Shown: piece after piece, positions 1-8,742 of the stretch
How positions within the stretch are numbered: position 1 is the stretch's first letter
Layout of the letters: each line of letters opens with the position of its first letter
From: Glaciimonas sp. PAMC28666
Lineage (GTDB): Bacteria; Pseudomonadota; Gammaproteobacteria; Burkholderiales; Burkholderiaceae_D
Length of the DNA: 64,000 nucleotides
Reading direction: 5' to 3'
Assembly: GCF_016917355.1 (NCBI RefSeq)
Contig: NZ_CP070304.1
Span: 3,410,001 to 3,474,000 of the forward strand
Program-made: the position numbers and the translations under genes
The notes under the pieces: model-generated
Seen by the model: the letters and a program-made list of their open reading frames with translations, nothing else
Databases searched by the model: none
Told to the model about the DNA's origin: nothing

Positions 1-173
1 GCGAAGCGTGGGGCTTCAGCATTTAATTGCGCGAGTTCCCCAAAGCGCCAGACCCACTGCAACGCAAACAGAAAGACCATAAACAGGCTGAGTGCCACAA
101 CTGACTCGAACAACGCCTGCCCAGCTTCATGACGGGCTGCAGATCGATATGGCTTGCGGGTTTGCGGGAGCAT
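1..173 (-). CDS. TadE-like pseudopilin, 5' part only
   Basis: This is the first 57 codons or so of a gene that runs off the left edge. The protein has a basic N-terminus, then GQALFES followed by a long hydrophobic segment, then WVWRFGELAQLN. This matches the start of the TadE-like gene at 14049-15233 (GQALVES, WVWRFGELKQLN). The class III prepilin pattern, Gly then Glu at +5, is present. The ATG lies 5 bp after the stop codon of the TadG-like gene, so the two are almost certainly co-transcribed and probably translationally coupled. Minor pseudopilins of this kind assist Flp pilus assembly in the inner membrane. The C-terminal domain cannot be seen. Confidence 0.75.
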   Translation of the reverse strand, partial: MLPQTRKPYRSAARHEAGQALFESVVALSLFMVFLFALQWVWRFGELAQLNAEAPRF

Positions 174-178
174 GGAAT

Positions 179-2656
179 TCAGTCGATCAGGAAGAACAAA
201 GATTTTTCAGGATAGTTCAGACCTTCCAGCCGCGCATTCCAGTACGGCAGCATCAAATTCGCATGCGAGACGATTTGTGAGCGGGTAGTCCAGCGCTCAA
301 CCGGTGCACGATAATAGACGCGCGCTTTGCCGATAGCCTTCAGATAACTCTGTTTGGTTTCTGCGTCATAGTCATGCAATGGCGCGCGACCCATATTAAA
401 TTTGCTTTCCGAGCGTAGCGGCAGCTTGTCGGCAGTTTCTTGCAATGCCACCACGAACGTCGGCCCGAGATCTTTCATGGCTGAATCCTGGATTTCCTTG
501 CTGGCGACAAATATATTGCTGGTTGCCCGGTCACCCATCTGATAGTTGCCCATGTTGGCATCGCGCATTTCCCACAGTCCGAATCTTTCAGCGGGCAGTC
601 CCATGTCGGCAGCAACGGCACCGCCCAGACCTGGTTTTTGAAATAGCGTTTCGGTCCCTCGTGAGGTACGCATGCCGAGTACATCAATCAGATCGCCGAG
701 ACCCAAGGCCTTCAGAATAAACTGGGTGAACTTGTCGGGAGCGTCGACCGGGTCGTTGAACACTGTGGTCGCCATCGTAAAACCGCTGCCGAGCATATTT
801 GAGATTGAGCTGGCAACGTTGCCACCCAGATTAGACAAGTTTTGAAAATTTGCTGCTTGCTGTGCCAGCGCAGTTGCCATCTCAACGTCGGCATCGCCAC
901 TACCTGGAGTGGGCGCGTTAAGTGCCGCGCCCGAAGCCGGTGCCCCGGCAGGCGCTCCGCCCACGACACCGGTCAGATTGCCCGCATTGGCGTTAGGTAA
1001 ATTGACTGCTGACGAAGCGGAACTGCTGCCATTCACGCCGCTTCCCGCTGCGTCCAATACCGGGCCCAAGGCGGCCATCGCAGCGTTGTTGAGGGTTTCC
1101 GTAGCGGTGGCAATTTGCGGTTGGCCTTTCATTGCACGATCCGCTGAACTGCTGGCAATATTCATGACGCCACGTTCGTAATATTTTTTTGCGGCACCTG
1201 CCGCCAAAGATGCGCAAGCACCGCCGACACGGGGCGCATACACTTCGCCAGTCGGTAACGTAAAATACATGCAGTCATCAACCCCGGTTGCTTCGCCCCA
1301 AAAAGCTTTCTTCCAGGCTGGTGTTGCATTCACCACGTCCACAACCTTTGCCAAATCATCGGGAATAGTCTGGTTCTTATCCAGGCCCTGGCGGCCCACC
1401 TTGGACATCGTTACTGCCCCCGCCATGGGGATGTGAATATTGAACAGATGCGGATTGATTTCCATGATGTCGATGTTGCTCCAGGCATAAGTACCGTCCT
1501 GCATCTGAATCATGCGCGTGCCACCAGTGCGCTCATACAGACACATGATCGGACTCACGATCAGCCCTACCGTATTCATGAATCCTTCGATGACCGGTCC
1601 TATCACATCCGCAGCAACATTGCCGGCCAGCGCAGGGACAATTTGCTCCAGGCCATTGACCGAAAGACCCGTCAGAAGGCCATTTGCGGCGCTCAGATTA
1701 CATCCATCAACCGCCCACAAACCGACGGCATTAGGGAACAAGCGCCGTCCGCCCATGCCGCTGGTGAGTTTGAACATGTCGGCCATCATTAAACGATGTA
1801 CCAGATTAAATTCAGCGGTACCTTTATCGCCCGGCACTTTTGTTTTCATTTCGGTGCTACCCATAAACTTGCGCGGCGGCTGATGGAGCTTAATCATGCT
1901 GCCAAAGTCAACCAGACTTTTTCCAATCTGATACATCACCGTCTGCGGGATATATTCAGCCTGCGGCGCGTTCGCTGTCAGCAAATCTTTTTGCATCGAG
2001 ATCATGGCCGAAGCAGTGGTGGCCAGATGAACTTGTTGTGATGCAAAAATAGCGTAATTGGTCAGCGATGTTGTGGCGGTGCCCGCATTGGCGAGTACCT
2101 GACTAGTCACTCGAACGCCATTGACAATTTTTTCCCAATAGTCGCTAAAGGTTGACACCGCCTTAAGTACGCTCGACAAGCCAGTGCCGATATAGGGGAT
2201 GAACTTGGTGAGTGCTGCCGTCGCTTTCAGGACCGTAGCGTTGTTGCGCCAGTACTGATCGGACATTGTGACGTTCGACCACATCGCCGTCATTTGCCCG
2301 ACCGCCTGATAGTTGGCGATCATGGCACGATTGGTATAAGCCGTGTAATTAAGGCCTTCGGCGGCGACGCTGGCGGAGCTGTACGCAATGGCGTCGGCAG
2401 CATTGGTCAGGCGACGCTTTTCTGCGGTCATTTGCGCCATGTTGTAGATCGCAAATAATCCTATGCACAACACTGCAAGGAAGAAGATCGTAATCGGTAG
2501 CACCGCGCCACGCTGGTAGCGAAATTTTGGCGCCCGCGCACGAGGTGGAGAGTCATTTTTGTGCGCTTTGATTAAGACATTCTGGACATACAAGTCGCAA
2601 ATGTGTGAAAGAGGAGAGCGCGATTTTATGTGCGAGGCCTGGAAGCTGGCCGCCAT
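179..2656 (-). CDS. TadG-like Flp pilus assembly protein (copy 1)
   Basis: A large protein of about 825 residues with one N-terminal membrane segment (RGAVLPITIFFLAVLCIGLF) followed by MAQMTAEKRRLTNAADAIAY, the conserved start of Tad/TadG-like proteins. The rest is predicted to be periplasmic, rich in Ala/Gly/Ser/Asn, with a low-complexity Ala-Pro-Gly stretch near residues 600-650. I see no von Willebrand A motif, which classical TadG proteins carry. It is a close paralogue of the gene at 15238-17658; most of the body and the last 80 residues are nearly the same. The ATG at 2656 has an AAGG seven bases upstream; a GTG start at 2707 is possible but has no ribosome binding site. The two copies differ mainly in the N-terminal leader. 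It is followed after 5 bp by a TadE-like gene, as in the other copy. Confidence 0.75.
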   Translation of the reverse strand: MAASFQASHIKSRSPLSHICDLYVQNVLIKAHKNDSPPRARAPKFRYQRGAVLPITIFFLAVLCIGLFAIYNMAQMTAEKRRLTNAADAIAYSSASVAAEGLNYTAYTNRAMIANYQAVGQMTAMWSNVTMSDQYWRNNATVLKATAALTKFIPYIGTGLSSVLKAVSTFSDYWEKIVNGVRVTSQVLANAGTATTSLTNYAIFASQQVHLATTASAMISMQKDLLTANAPQAEYIPQTVMYQIGKSLVDFGSMIKLHQPPRKFMGSTEMKTKVPGDKGTAEFNLVHRLMMADMFKLTSGMGGRRLFPNAVGLWAVDGCNLSAANGLLTGLSVNGLEQIVPALAGNVAADVIGPVIEGFMNTVGLIVSPIMCLYERTGGTRMIQMQDGTYAWSNIDIMEINPHLFNIHIPMAGAVTMSKVGRQGLDKNQTIPDDLAKVVDVVNATPAWKKAFWGEATGVDDCMYFTLPTGEVYAPRVGGACASLAAGAAKKYYERGVMNIASSSADRAMKGQPQIATATETLNNAAMAALGPVLDAAGSGVNGSSSASSAVNLPNANAGNLTGVVGGAPAGAPASGAALNAPTPGSGDADVEMATALAQQAANFQNLSNLGGNVASSISNMLGSGFTMATTVFNDPVDAPDKFTQFILKALGLGDLIDVLGMRTSRGTETLFQKPGLGGAVAADMGLPAERFGLWEMRDANMGNYQMGDRATSNIFVASKEIQDSAMKDLGPTFVVALQETADKLPLRSESKFNMGRAPLHDYDAETKQSYLKAIGKARVYYRAPVERWTTRSQIVSHANLMLPYWNARLEGLNYPEKSLFFLID

Positions 2657-3012
2657 ATCGATACCTTGATTTGAAATTCGTTCAGCGCAGATGAAAAGCG
2701 ACGCCACGATTCTGAACTGAAAGGACTCGCGGAAAGTGATGCCTGATCATAATCAGGTTTTGTTACCGGCTGATGACGGTCAAAGGTGGGCTAGCAGAAT
2801 AAGGTTGTGTATTATTCTGAGTTGATTGGAAGGTCGAAAAAAATGCGAAGAGAATGCAGAAAAAAGGACGCGAACCAGGCATGGCTTTGCGACCAAGAGG
2901 ATGTCGACTTGAGAGGAGCTCGATAGAGCGGGGGCTTTATTGGAAGACCGTTTGAGTTATGTGAGCGCCTTAATCTGTCTAGTGTTTGTTGCGTCCGTTG
3001 CGTCCATTGTAA
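2657..3012. other. Intergenic stretch, no gene seen
   Basis: There is no convincing coding sequence between the TadG-like copy 1 and the DUF192 gene. A 6-bp inverted repeat (CCTGAT/ATCAGG, loop CATA) at 2742-2757 is followed by four T on the plus strand, but no plus-strand gene precedes it. The region probably holds the promoter of the left TadG/TadE pair; no clear -35/-10 was identified. Confidence 0.4.
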
Positions 3013-3438
3013 TCAGGCTTCGAGGGACGAGGGCGGCAACGGAAAGACCATCTGTATTACCTTGCTGGAAATTGGCAGTCCCAGTTCCGACAGGCAATCG
3101 CCTGCTTGCAAGCCGAGCCGTTCGGCATTACCGGCGCTGAGCTCCAGGCAGGATACGGCCTTTGCGGCAGCAAATTGCCATGGTCGTAAGTTTGCAGCAA
3201 TCCGCGTAATATTTCCGGTACCGTCAAGAAATATGGCGTCTATCGGAAATTGCATAAAACACATGTGGATACTGCTGCATGGTGAAATCAACAAGGCCTG
3301 GTGATCACTGAGTGCAGACTTCCCAAGCAAACCGACGGCGCGCTGCCAAAAGTTATGTGCGACCTGAATCTCAATTTGCATGGAATCGTCTGCTAGCTTA
3401 ATGGTTTGGTTGGCTATTACAGGAAAGGGCTTGTCCAT
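3013..3438 (-). CDS. DUF192 family protein
   Basis: A 141-residue protein of the DUF192 family, a small beta-rich family of unknown biochemical role often exported or near the envelope. Recognisable family features are QRAVGLLGKSAL, the central MCFMQFPIDAIFLD (normally MxFxxxPIDxxFLD) and the C-terminal CLELSAGNAERLGLQAGD. An ATG at 3438 is preferred because the residues before it are not conserved; a GTG at 3459 would add seven residues. Neither start has a strong ribosome binding site. DUF192 genes are frequent passengers near Tad/pilus loci, but no functional link is shown here. Confidence 0.8.
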   Translation of the reverse strand: MDKPFPVIANQTIKLADDSMQIEIQVAHNFWQRAVGLLGKSALSDHQALLISPCSSIHMCFMQFPIDAIFLDGTGNITRIAANLRPWQFAAAKAVSCLELSAGNAERLGLQAGDCLSELGLPISSKVIQMVFPLPPSSLEA

Positions 3439-3551
3439 AGTATTAGAGAATCTGATCACTAGCCAGGCGAAGGCGGCTCGACATATTGATTGATAGCGCG
3501 CAGCTTATCAGGACGGTATGGCGAAGCGCTATTCTAAGAATGGAAACCCAA

Positions 3552-4094
3552 TTACAGATCAAATGGTCGGACTTCCAGAAAACTGGCCATTTCAAGATTG
3601 GCCCGTGCGCTAAAAAGTAATCGCACCGTTTGCTCGACGCCGTTAGTCAGGCTGAAAAATTCCATTTCTGCATTCCCGTGTGCGTGAAGTGAGGGTAAAC
3701 ATTTTTCACCATTGCGTGCGGTCGACCTCTCCCATTGGTGTCCGAATAGCTTTTCCATATTACGATAACTGACGCGCTCATCCTCATTGCGCAACCACAA
3801 GTTGATCCGCCCCTCCACGTCGCCACCGAATTGTGCTTCCTTACGGCAAAGAATAGTCAGACCGGCTTCGTCACGTCGGCCATCCCACGAAGTTTTCACC
3901 ATCGCGCCAAAGCGTGTAATTTCAACCCGTTTTACGTTCTCTCTATTTTCACCGACGCGACTTATCTGTGTACCTCCTGTCACCCGCTTTAGGTTTTCAT
4001 CGGTATAAAATTCATCGGTCAGCAATAAATTCTTGCTTAGTGCGTGTTTAATATTTTCCAGAAGTGTGAGCGTCGTCGCTGGAACTTTTATCAT
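3552..4094 (-). CDS. Hypothetical protein, 180 aa
   Basis: I do not recognise this protein. The ATG at 4094 is preferred over the longer frame to 4202 because a purine-rich GAGAGAGG lies just upstream. The product is soluble, charged and mixed alpha/beta, with no signal peptide, membrane segment or cysteine cluster. It sits in the same orientation as the Tad genes between the small secreted protein and the DUF192 gene, so it could be part of the locus or an insertion within it. Confidence 0.55.
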   Translation of the reverse strand: MIKVPATTLTLLENIKHALSKNLLLTDEFYTDENLKRVTGGTQISRVGENRENVKRVEITRFGAMVKTSWDGRRDEAGLTILCRKEAQFGGDVEGRINLWLRNEDERVSYRNMEKLFGHQWERSTARNGEKCLPSLHAHGNAEMEFFSLTNGVEQTVRLLFSARANLEMASFLEVRPFDL

Positions 4095-4459
4095 CCTGAA
4101 TTCCTCTCTCCCAAGTCCAGGCCTATCTGGTGGGGCGCTGGTGTTGATGATTTTTTTAGCCTTGTCAGCGATAGAATTCGATAAAACGAGTTCGCAGATC
4201 ATGTCAGTGGGAGCCTAAAGAATTTTTCGGAAATGACTACTTAATCTGAATGAGGCACTTACACGCACCGGACACGCGCTCGCTATCCCTAAATTAACCC
4301 ACATGTCCAATTCAGACTTTTTGTCAGTAAATATGCACGTAATTTTATTGACTTTAATGCAATTAAAAAGCGATTTTTAAACGATGATCAGGAACGAACA
4401 GAAGGCTTTTTTAACGATAGCAAACGGCGACAACATTGAATTTTCAGAAGGAGCTAGTT

Positions 4460-4780
4460 TTACTCAACTTTCTTCAGGCAGCTTGCTTTTGCCACATTGA
4501 GACGTGTTTCCATGCTGGCTTCCAGTAGCGGCGATTTACCGCTTTTGACCAGCGTATCGTATTCTGCCTGAGGAACGCTGCTCCAATAGGTGTCGGAAAC
4601 ACAATTGCAGAACGCGGGAATTTTCGTCTTGTTCTTAGGAGTTCCCTGTGCGCTCGCGCCCATCTGAACGCAAACTTGTGTATTGGCCTGCTTCAGCTGG
4701 GGCAAGACTGTAGCCGCCCAGGCAGCGTTGAAGCAGAGGAGAGAAAGCGTCAGGAGTGGAATGATTATTTTATTTTTCAT
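4460..4780 (-). CDS. Small secreted cysteine-containing protein
   Basis: A 106-residue protein with a clear Sec signal peptide (KNKIIIPLLTLSLLCFNAAWA, cleavage after AWA). The mature part has four cysteines: one near the N-terminus, a CNC pair and one near the C-terminus. They could form two disulfides in the periplasm. The family is not recognised. It lies about 90 bp downstream of tadC in the same direction and probably belongs to the Tad transcription unit, but a role in the pilus is only inferred from position. The start codon has a weak upstream ribosome binding site. Confidence 0.6.
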   Translation of the reverse strand: MKNKIIIPLLTLSLLCFNAAWAATVLPQLKQANTQVCVQMGASAQGTPKNKTKIPAFCNCVSDTYWSSVPQAEYDTLVKSGKSPLLEASMETRLNVAKASCLKKVE

Positions 4781-4872
4781 TTGTTGTATTCGAGTTGTTG
4801 GCGTGAGAATGGTTCAGTGTGAATCTAAAAAAGTGCCAGCTTGTGGCGGATGCGATCACGAGAATGACGGGT

Positions 4873-5766
4873 TTATCTGAAATTCATCAGGATGGTCAGA
4901 ACAATCGGGAACGCAATGATGATGAAGGTAATGGGAAAAATGAACATGATGAGCGGGGCAATCATTTTCATCGGTGCTTCCATCGCCAGCTTTTCTGCAC
5001 GCTGAAAGCGTTCGGTACGCTTCTGTTCCGAGAATTTGCGCAAAGTCGGCCCGAGCGGAACACCCAGCTTGTCACACTGCAGGACGATACCGACGAAGCG
5101 CTTGATATCCAGATTCCCGGTGCGGCGGGCGAATTTTTCCAGGGCTTCGGCCCGTCCTGCACCGGTCTTCATATCACGCACGACCCGTTCTATTTCCTGG
5201 CGCAAGATGCAGGCTGGACCGCGTTCACAAAAATTAATGATGGCGGTGTTCAAAGTCAGACCACATTCGCAACACAGTGTGACGATATCAACGAAGGACG
5301 GAAAGTAGCGAGATATTTCAAGGTTGCGGCGCTTTTTTTGGTCCTTGATCCACATTAACGGATAGAACCATCCGACGACTCCAAGTACTGAAACTATGTA
5401 GATAACTTTGTAATCGATCCCGAAAGCCCCCAAGCTGACGAAAACACCAAAGAAGAGCGCAACCGCCAGCGAAAAGAACTGGACCGCAAAAGTCTCATTC
5501 GGCGTCATGAAATATTCCAGCCCTGCTGCATTGAGCATCTGCTTGCGCTTAAGCAGCGTAGCTGCGGACAAATAAGCGCCAAAATAAAAATCGAAAAACA
5601 TGACGCCGTTCCATACTTTTTTCAGGAGCGGTGGTAACGGGTCCATGTTTGGCCGAAACTTGTTAACTTTGGCGTTCGCTAATAGCTTAAAGATGTAAAA
5701 CAGAAATACGCTGAGACTGCCGAAGGCCAGTATGATTGCGCTGTATAGATAAATTGAACTGTTCAT
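4873..5766 (-). CDS. tadC: Flp pilus inner-membrane platform protein TadC
   Basis: A 297-residue GspF/T2SSF-family membrane protein. It has an N-terminal membrane segment (YLYSAIILAFGSLSVFLFYIF), two central ones, the conserved cytoplasmic four-helix region (SRYFPSFVDIVTLCCECGLTLNTAI, ERVVRDMKTGAGRAEALEKFARRTG), and a hydrophobic C-terminus (MFIFPITFIIIAFPIVLTIL). The usual partner TadB is immediately upstream, separated by 94 bp. TadB and TadC form the membrane platform on which the TadA ATPase acts. An AAGGGA ribosome binding site precedes the ATG. Confidence 0.92.
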   Translation of the reverse strand: MNSSIYLYSAIILAFGSLSVFLFYIFKLLANAKVNKFRPNMDPLPPLLKKVWNGVMFFDFYFGAYLSAATLLKRKQMLNAAGLEYFMTPNETFAVQFFSLAVALFFGVFVSLGAFGIDYKVIYIVSVLGVVGWFYPLMWIKDQKKRRNLEISRYFPSFVDIVTLCCECGLTLNTAIINFCERGPACILRQEIERVVRDMKTGAGRAEALEKFARRTGNLDIKRFVGIVLQCDKLGVPLGPTLRKFSEQKRTERFQRAEKLAMEAPMKMIAPLIMFIFPITFIIIAFPIVLTILMNFR

Positions 5767-5860
5767 ACCATTCGTCCCTTAGTGATGTTCGTGTTGAGTT
5801 TGTGTTTCATGCCAATTCAACGAATTCAAAAAAATGATATCGCGTGATATATCTGTGCGG

Positions 5861-6718
5861 TCAGACGTCTATGGCTAGAATTTTTTGTATGACCTTGTGA
5901 CCTATATAGGCCATCGTCAAACAGATGAACAGAACGATCTTGCCGTAAAAAGTAGTGACTAACTGACTCATCTCTTCCGGTTGAATAAAATACAAAGCTA
6001 CTCCCACCAGCCCGGGCAGGCAGATCATGACCCATCCTTGCATTTTCCCCTGTGCGGTTAAAGATCTGATCTTGCCTTCAATGGTGAGCTTTTGTTGAAT
6101 CGTATTAGACAAGCTCATCAGTGTTTCGGAAAGGTTGCCACCGACCGATTTGGAAATCCGAAACGTCATCACCAGCAGTTGAAAATCGACCAGATCAATA
6201 CGTTTACCCACCTCTTCGATGGCAGTTTCAAAATCGACGCCCACCTTTTGTAACCGAATCACATGCGCAAATTCGTTTGCCAGCGGTGAACTAATTTCCT
6301 TGGAGTACGATTGCAGCGCGATGCTCAGCGACACGCCAGCAGTCAGGCTCGACGCGATAACAGTGAGAGCCGTCGGCAATTCATACTCGATGCTATTGAT
6401 ACGCCGCTTACGTTTATGATCGCTGATCCATAACGGTGCTTTGAAGATAAAGTAACCGATCAGCAGGATCAATAGAATATTGCGCACGACAAAATAGATC
6501 ACCACCGTCAGTAGAATCGCTGCGGCGATCTGTGCAAATAGCACCAGATAGACGCGGCCATCATTTAGCCCGGTCCATTCCTTGATGCGCTCCAGGTAGC
6601 GCAGATGCATGTCGAACAGCACTTTAAGGAAGTAGCTCTTAGAGTTTAGTAACGACCACGCGATAAACACCACTAAAACAAACACGATCATGGAAAACAT
6701 GAAGATCCAACTATTCAT
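5861..6718 (-). CDS. tadB: Flp pilus inner-membrane platform protein TadB
   Basis: A 285-residue T2SSF-family protein with four hydrophobic segments, at the N-terminus, around residues 62-95 (two), and near the C-terminus. Its cytoplasmic domain contains YELPTALTVIASSLTAGVSL and SKSVGGNLSETLMSLSNTI, typical of TadB. Its start overlaps the end of the tadA gene by 8 bp, which indicates translational coupling. Together with TadC it anchors the assembly ATPase in the inner membrane. Confidence 0.92.
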   Translation of the reverse strand: MNSWIFMFSMIVFVLVVFIAWSLLNSKSYFLKVLFDMHLRYLERIKEWTGLNDGRVYLVLFAQIAAAILLTVVIYFVVRNILLILLIGYFIFKAPLWISDHKRKRRINSIEYELPTALTVIASSLTAGVSLSIALQSYSKEISSPLANEFAHVIRLQKVGVDFETAIEEVGKRIDLVDFQLLVMTFRISKSVGGNLSETLMSLSNTIQQKLTIEGKIRSLTAQGKMQGWVMICLPGLVGVALYFIQPEEMSQLVTTFYGKIVLFICLTMAYIGHKVIQKILAIDV

Positions 6719-8690
6719 TGTTCATCCTTTCGATGAATGCTGGCATCATTCCTGAATAACGGAATTCTCCGCAGGTTTTACCATTCTTGTCGAGACCTTC
6801 ACGATGGAATTTGAAGACATCCTGAAGTTGTACGGTTTCCGACTCAATGCCTACCACCTCGGTGATGGCCGTCACTTTGCGGGCGCCGCATGAATAGCGG
6901 GTGAGCTGAATGATCAGATGCACCGCTGACGATATTTGCTCTCGAATAGCCCGCACCGGCAAGTTCATCCCAGCCATCAGCACCAGTACTTCCATCCGTG
7001 CCAGCGCATCGCGCGGGGAGTTTGCATGCAAAGTAGTCATTGACCCATCATGCCCGGTATTCATCGCCTGCAACATATCCAGCGCTTCGCCGCCACGACA
7101 CTCGCCGACAATAATGCGGTCCGGTCGCATTCGCAACGAGTTACGAACCAGATCACGAATCGCAACATGCCCTTTACCCTCCACATTCGGTGGGCGGCTT
7201 TCAAGCGACACCAGATTGGGCTGTGATAGCTGTAATTCTGCCGCGTCTTCGATGGTGACAATTCTTTCGTCGTTTGGTACGAAAGCCGACATCATATTAA
7301 GAAACGTCGTTTTACCCGAACCGGTACCACCAGACACCACAATATTGAGACGCTGTTCGACCGCACTGCGCAGAATATGTAGCATTTCGTCTGTCATGGA
7401 GCCGTACTTGATCAGGTCTTCCGCGATCATTTTACGACGCGAAAATTTTCGAATGGTCAGGGTCGGTCCCCGCAGCGATAACGGCGGCACGATTGCATTC
7501 ACCCGCGAGCCGTCTTTCAGGCGGGCATCGACCATGGGAGAACTCTCATCAATCCGTCGCCCCAGCGGCGTGACGATCCGCTCAATGGCCCCCATTACCG
7601 CCAGATCGCTGGTGAAGGTGGCGGTCGATAGCTCTAGTCGGCCACCACGTTCAACCCAGATTTCATCGAACCGATTAACCATAATTTCGGTTACGCTCTC
7701 ATCGGCAATCAGCGGTTCTAGCGGTCCAAGACCGACCGCTTCATCAAGCACCTCTCGCGTCAGCTGTTCAGTATCAATATTATCGGGGACGCTGAAGGTG
7801 GAACCCAAAAGTTCTTTGATCAACGTTTTGACGTTGGCTTTGAGATCCTCTTCCGACATCTTGTTGGCGTCGATCCGACGCAGATCAATCTCATACAGAA
7901 CAGCTTCGTGCAGCGTCTTACGCCAGCGTGAAAATTCATGGTCGATCACGCGCGCCTGGACAGCCGCCGCCTGCGTTCCGGCACCGGTGGGACGCGGCGA
8001 TGGTGGATGGGCCGGACGTTCGGCAGGACCAGGCTGAGCCGCAGGCCGCGGGGAGGCTAATGGGCCTGTTGAACCGGCTGCTTGAGGCGCTTCTCGTCTC
8101 GTTGGCGGAGGGGGGGAGAACGAAGTCGCTGGTTGCTTTTTGGCGGCACTCCGCAATGCCGGAACAGGTTTTGTCGGTTCAACTGAAACATTCCGCAACT
8201 CTTCGGCTAATAGAATGTCGTCGTCGAAGCTGATTTCGTCGACAGTCGCGTGCGGGCTAATCGCATGAATCGGCGCCTTGTTGCCAAGGTCGATTGAGGC
8301 AGCACGGCGCGTATTTGCATTGCCTGCTTCGTTTGAGGCGTCGAGCTCGCGTCGTGCGACTGCGCCTTCACCTGGCGGTCGGTTGAAGTGCAAGGTCAGC
8401 GTATAGCTGCCGATGCGAATCTCCGTGCCGGTGTTGAGCGGCCCCAGCCGATTAATCCGCTCACCATCAATCCAGGTGCCGAAAATGCTGCCGCTATCTT
8501 CAAGAAAGATACTGCCCTCGTTGATCAGAAACGTCGCGTGTAATTTACTGACACTCCAACCCTTGAGGCGCAGATCAGACCCTTCGGCCTTACCGACGAT
8601 AAATTTGTCCTTATCGATGGCGACTTCATCAAGCAAGTCATAGCCGTCTGAAACCACCGTCAATAAAAAACTTCCAGAATTTTCTGCCAT
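6711..8690 (-). CDS. tadA: FHA-domain TadA/CpaF assembly ATPase
   Basis: A 659-residue fusion. Residues about 10-105 form a forkhead-associated domain with the family signature (GKAEGSDLRL, SVSKLHA, DSGSIFGTWIDGERI). A Pro/Ala-rich linker covers about 170-240. The rest is the CpaF-type secretion ATPase: Walker A SGGTGSGKTTFLN near residue 450, then Asp and His boxes, then RIIVGECRGGEALDMLQAMN and DGSMTTLHANSPRDAL. The ATPase powers Flp pilus assembly; FHA domains bind phosphothreonine peptides, so phospho-dependent control or localisation is a reasonable inference. The typical TadA is about 420-460 residues, so the extra length is the FHA and linker. AAGGT lies 6 bp before the ATG. Confidence 0.93.
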   Translation of the reverse strand: MAENSGSFLLTVVSDGYDLLDEVAIDKDKFIVGKAEGSDLRLKGWSVSKLHATFLINEGSIFLEDSGSIFGTWIDGERINRLGPLNTGTEIRIGSYTLTLHFNRPPGEGAVARRELDASNEAGNANTRRAASIDLGNKAPIHAISPHATVDEISFDDDILLAEELRNVSVEPTKPVPALRSAAKKQPATSFSPPPPTRREAPQAAGSTGPLASPRPAAQPGPAERPAHPPSPRPTGAGTQAAAVQARVIDHEFSRWRKTLHEAVLYEIDLRRIDANKMSEEDLKANVKTLIKELLGSTFSVPDNIDTEQLTREVLDEAVGLGPLEPLIADESVTEIMVNRFDEIWVERGGRLELSTATFTSDLAVMGAIERIVTPLGRRIDESSPMVDARLKDGSRVNAIVPPLSLRGPTLTIRKFSRRKMIAEDLIKYGSMTDEMLHILRSAVEQRLNIVVSGGTGSGKTTFLNMMSAFVPNDERIVTIEDAAELQLSQPNLVSLESRPPNVEGKGHVAIRDLVRNSLRMRPDRIIVGECRGGEALDMLQAMNTGHDGSMTTLHANSPRDALARMEVLVLMAGMNLPVRAIREQISSAVHLIIQLTRYSCGARKVTAITEVVGIESETVQLQDVFKFHREGLDKNGKTCGEFRYSGMMPAFIERMNNE

Positions 8691-8742
8691 GGACTACCTT
8701 CTTCATAAAATAGCGATGTCGTTTCACGCATGCTTCAGCGGC

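Noticed and set aside
2742-2764. Hairpin CCTGAT/ATCAGG followed by TTTT
   Set aside because: On the plus strand no gene precedes it, and on the minus strand it has no T-tract, so it was not called a terminator.
2940-3140. A 66-codon plus-strand frame with a hydrophobic start
   Set aside because: It overlaps the DUF192 gene in antisense, with no start signal; the hydrophobic start is chance.
6910-8037. Long plus-strand frame opposite tadA
   Set aside because: It is the reverse complement shadow of a clear ATPase gene, with no family features of its own.
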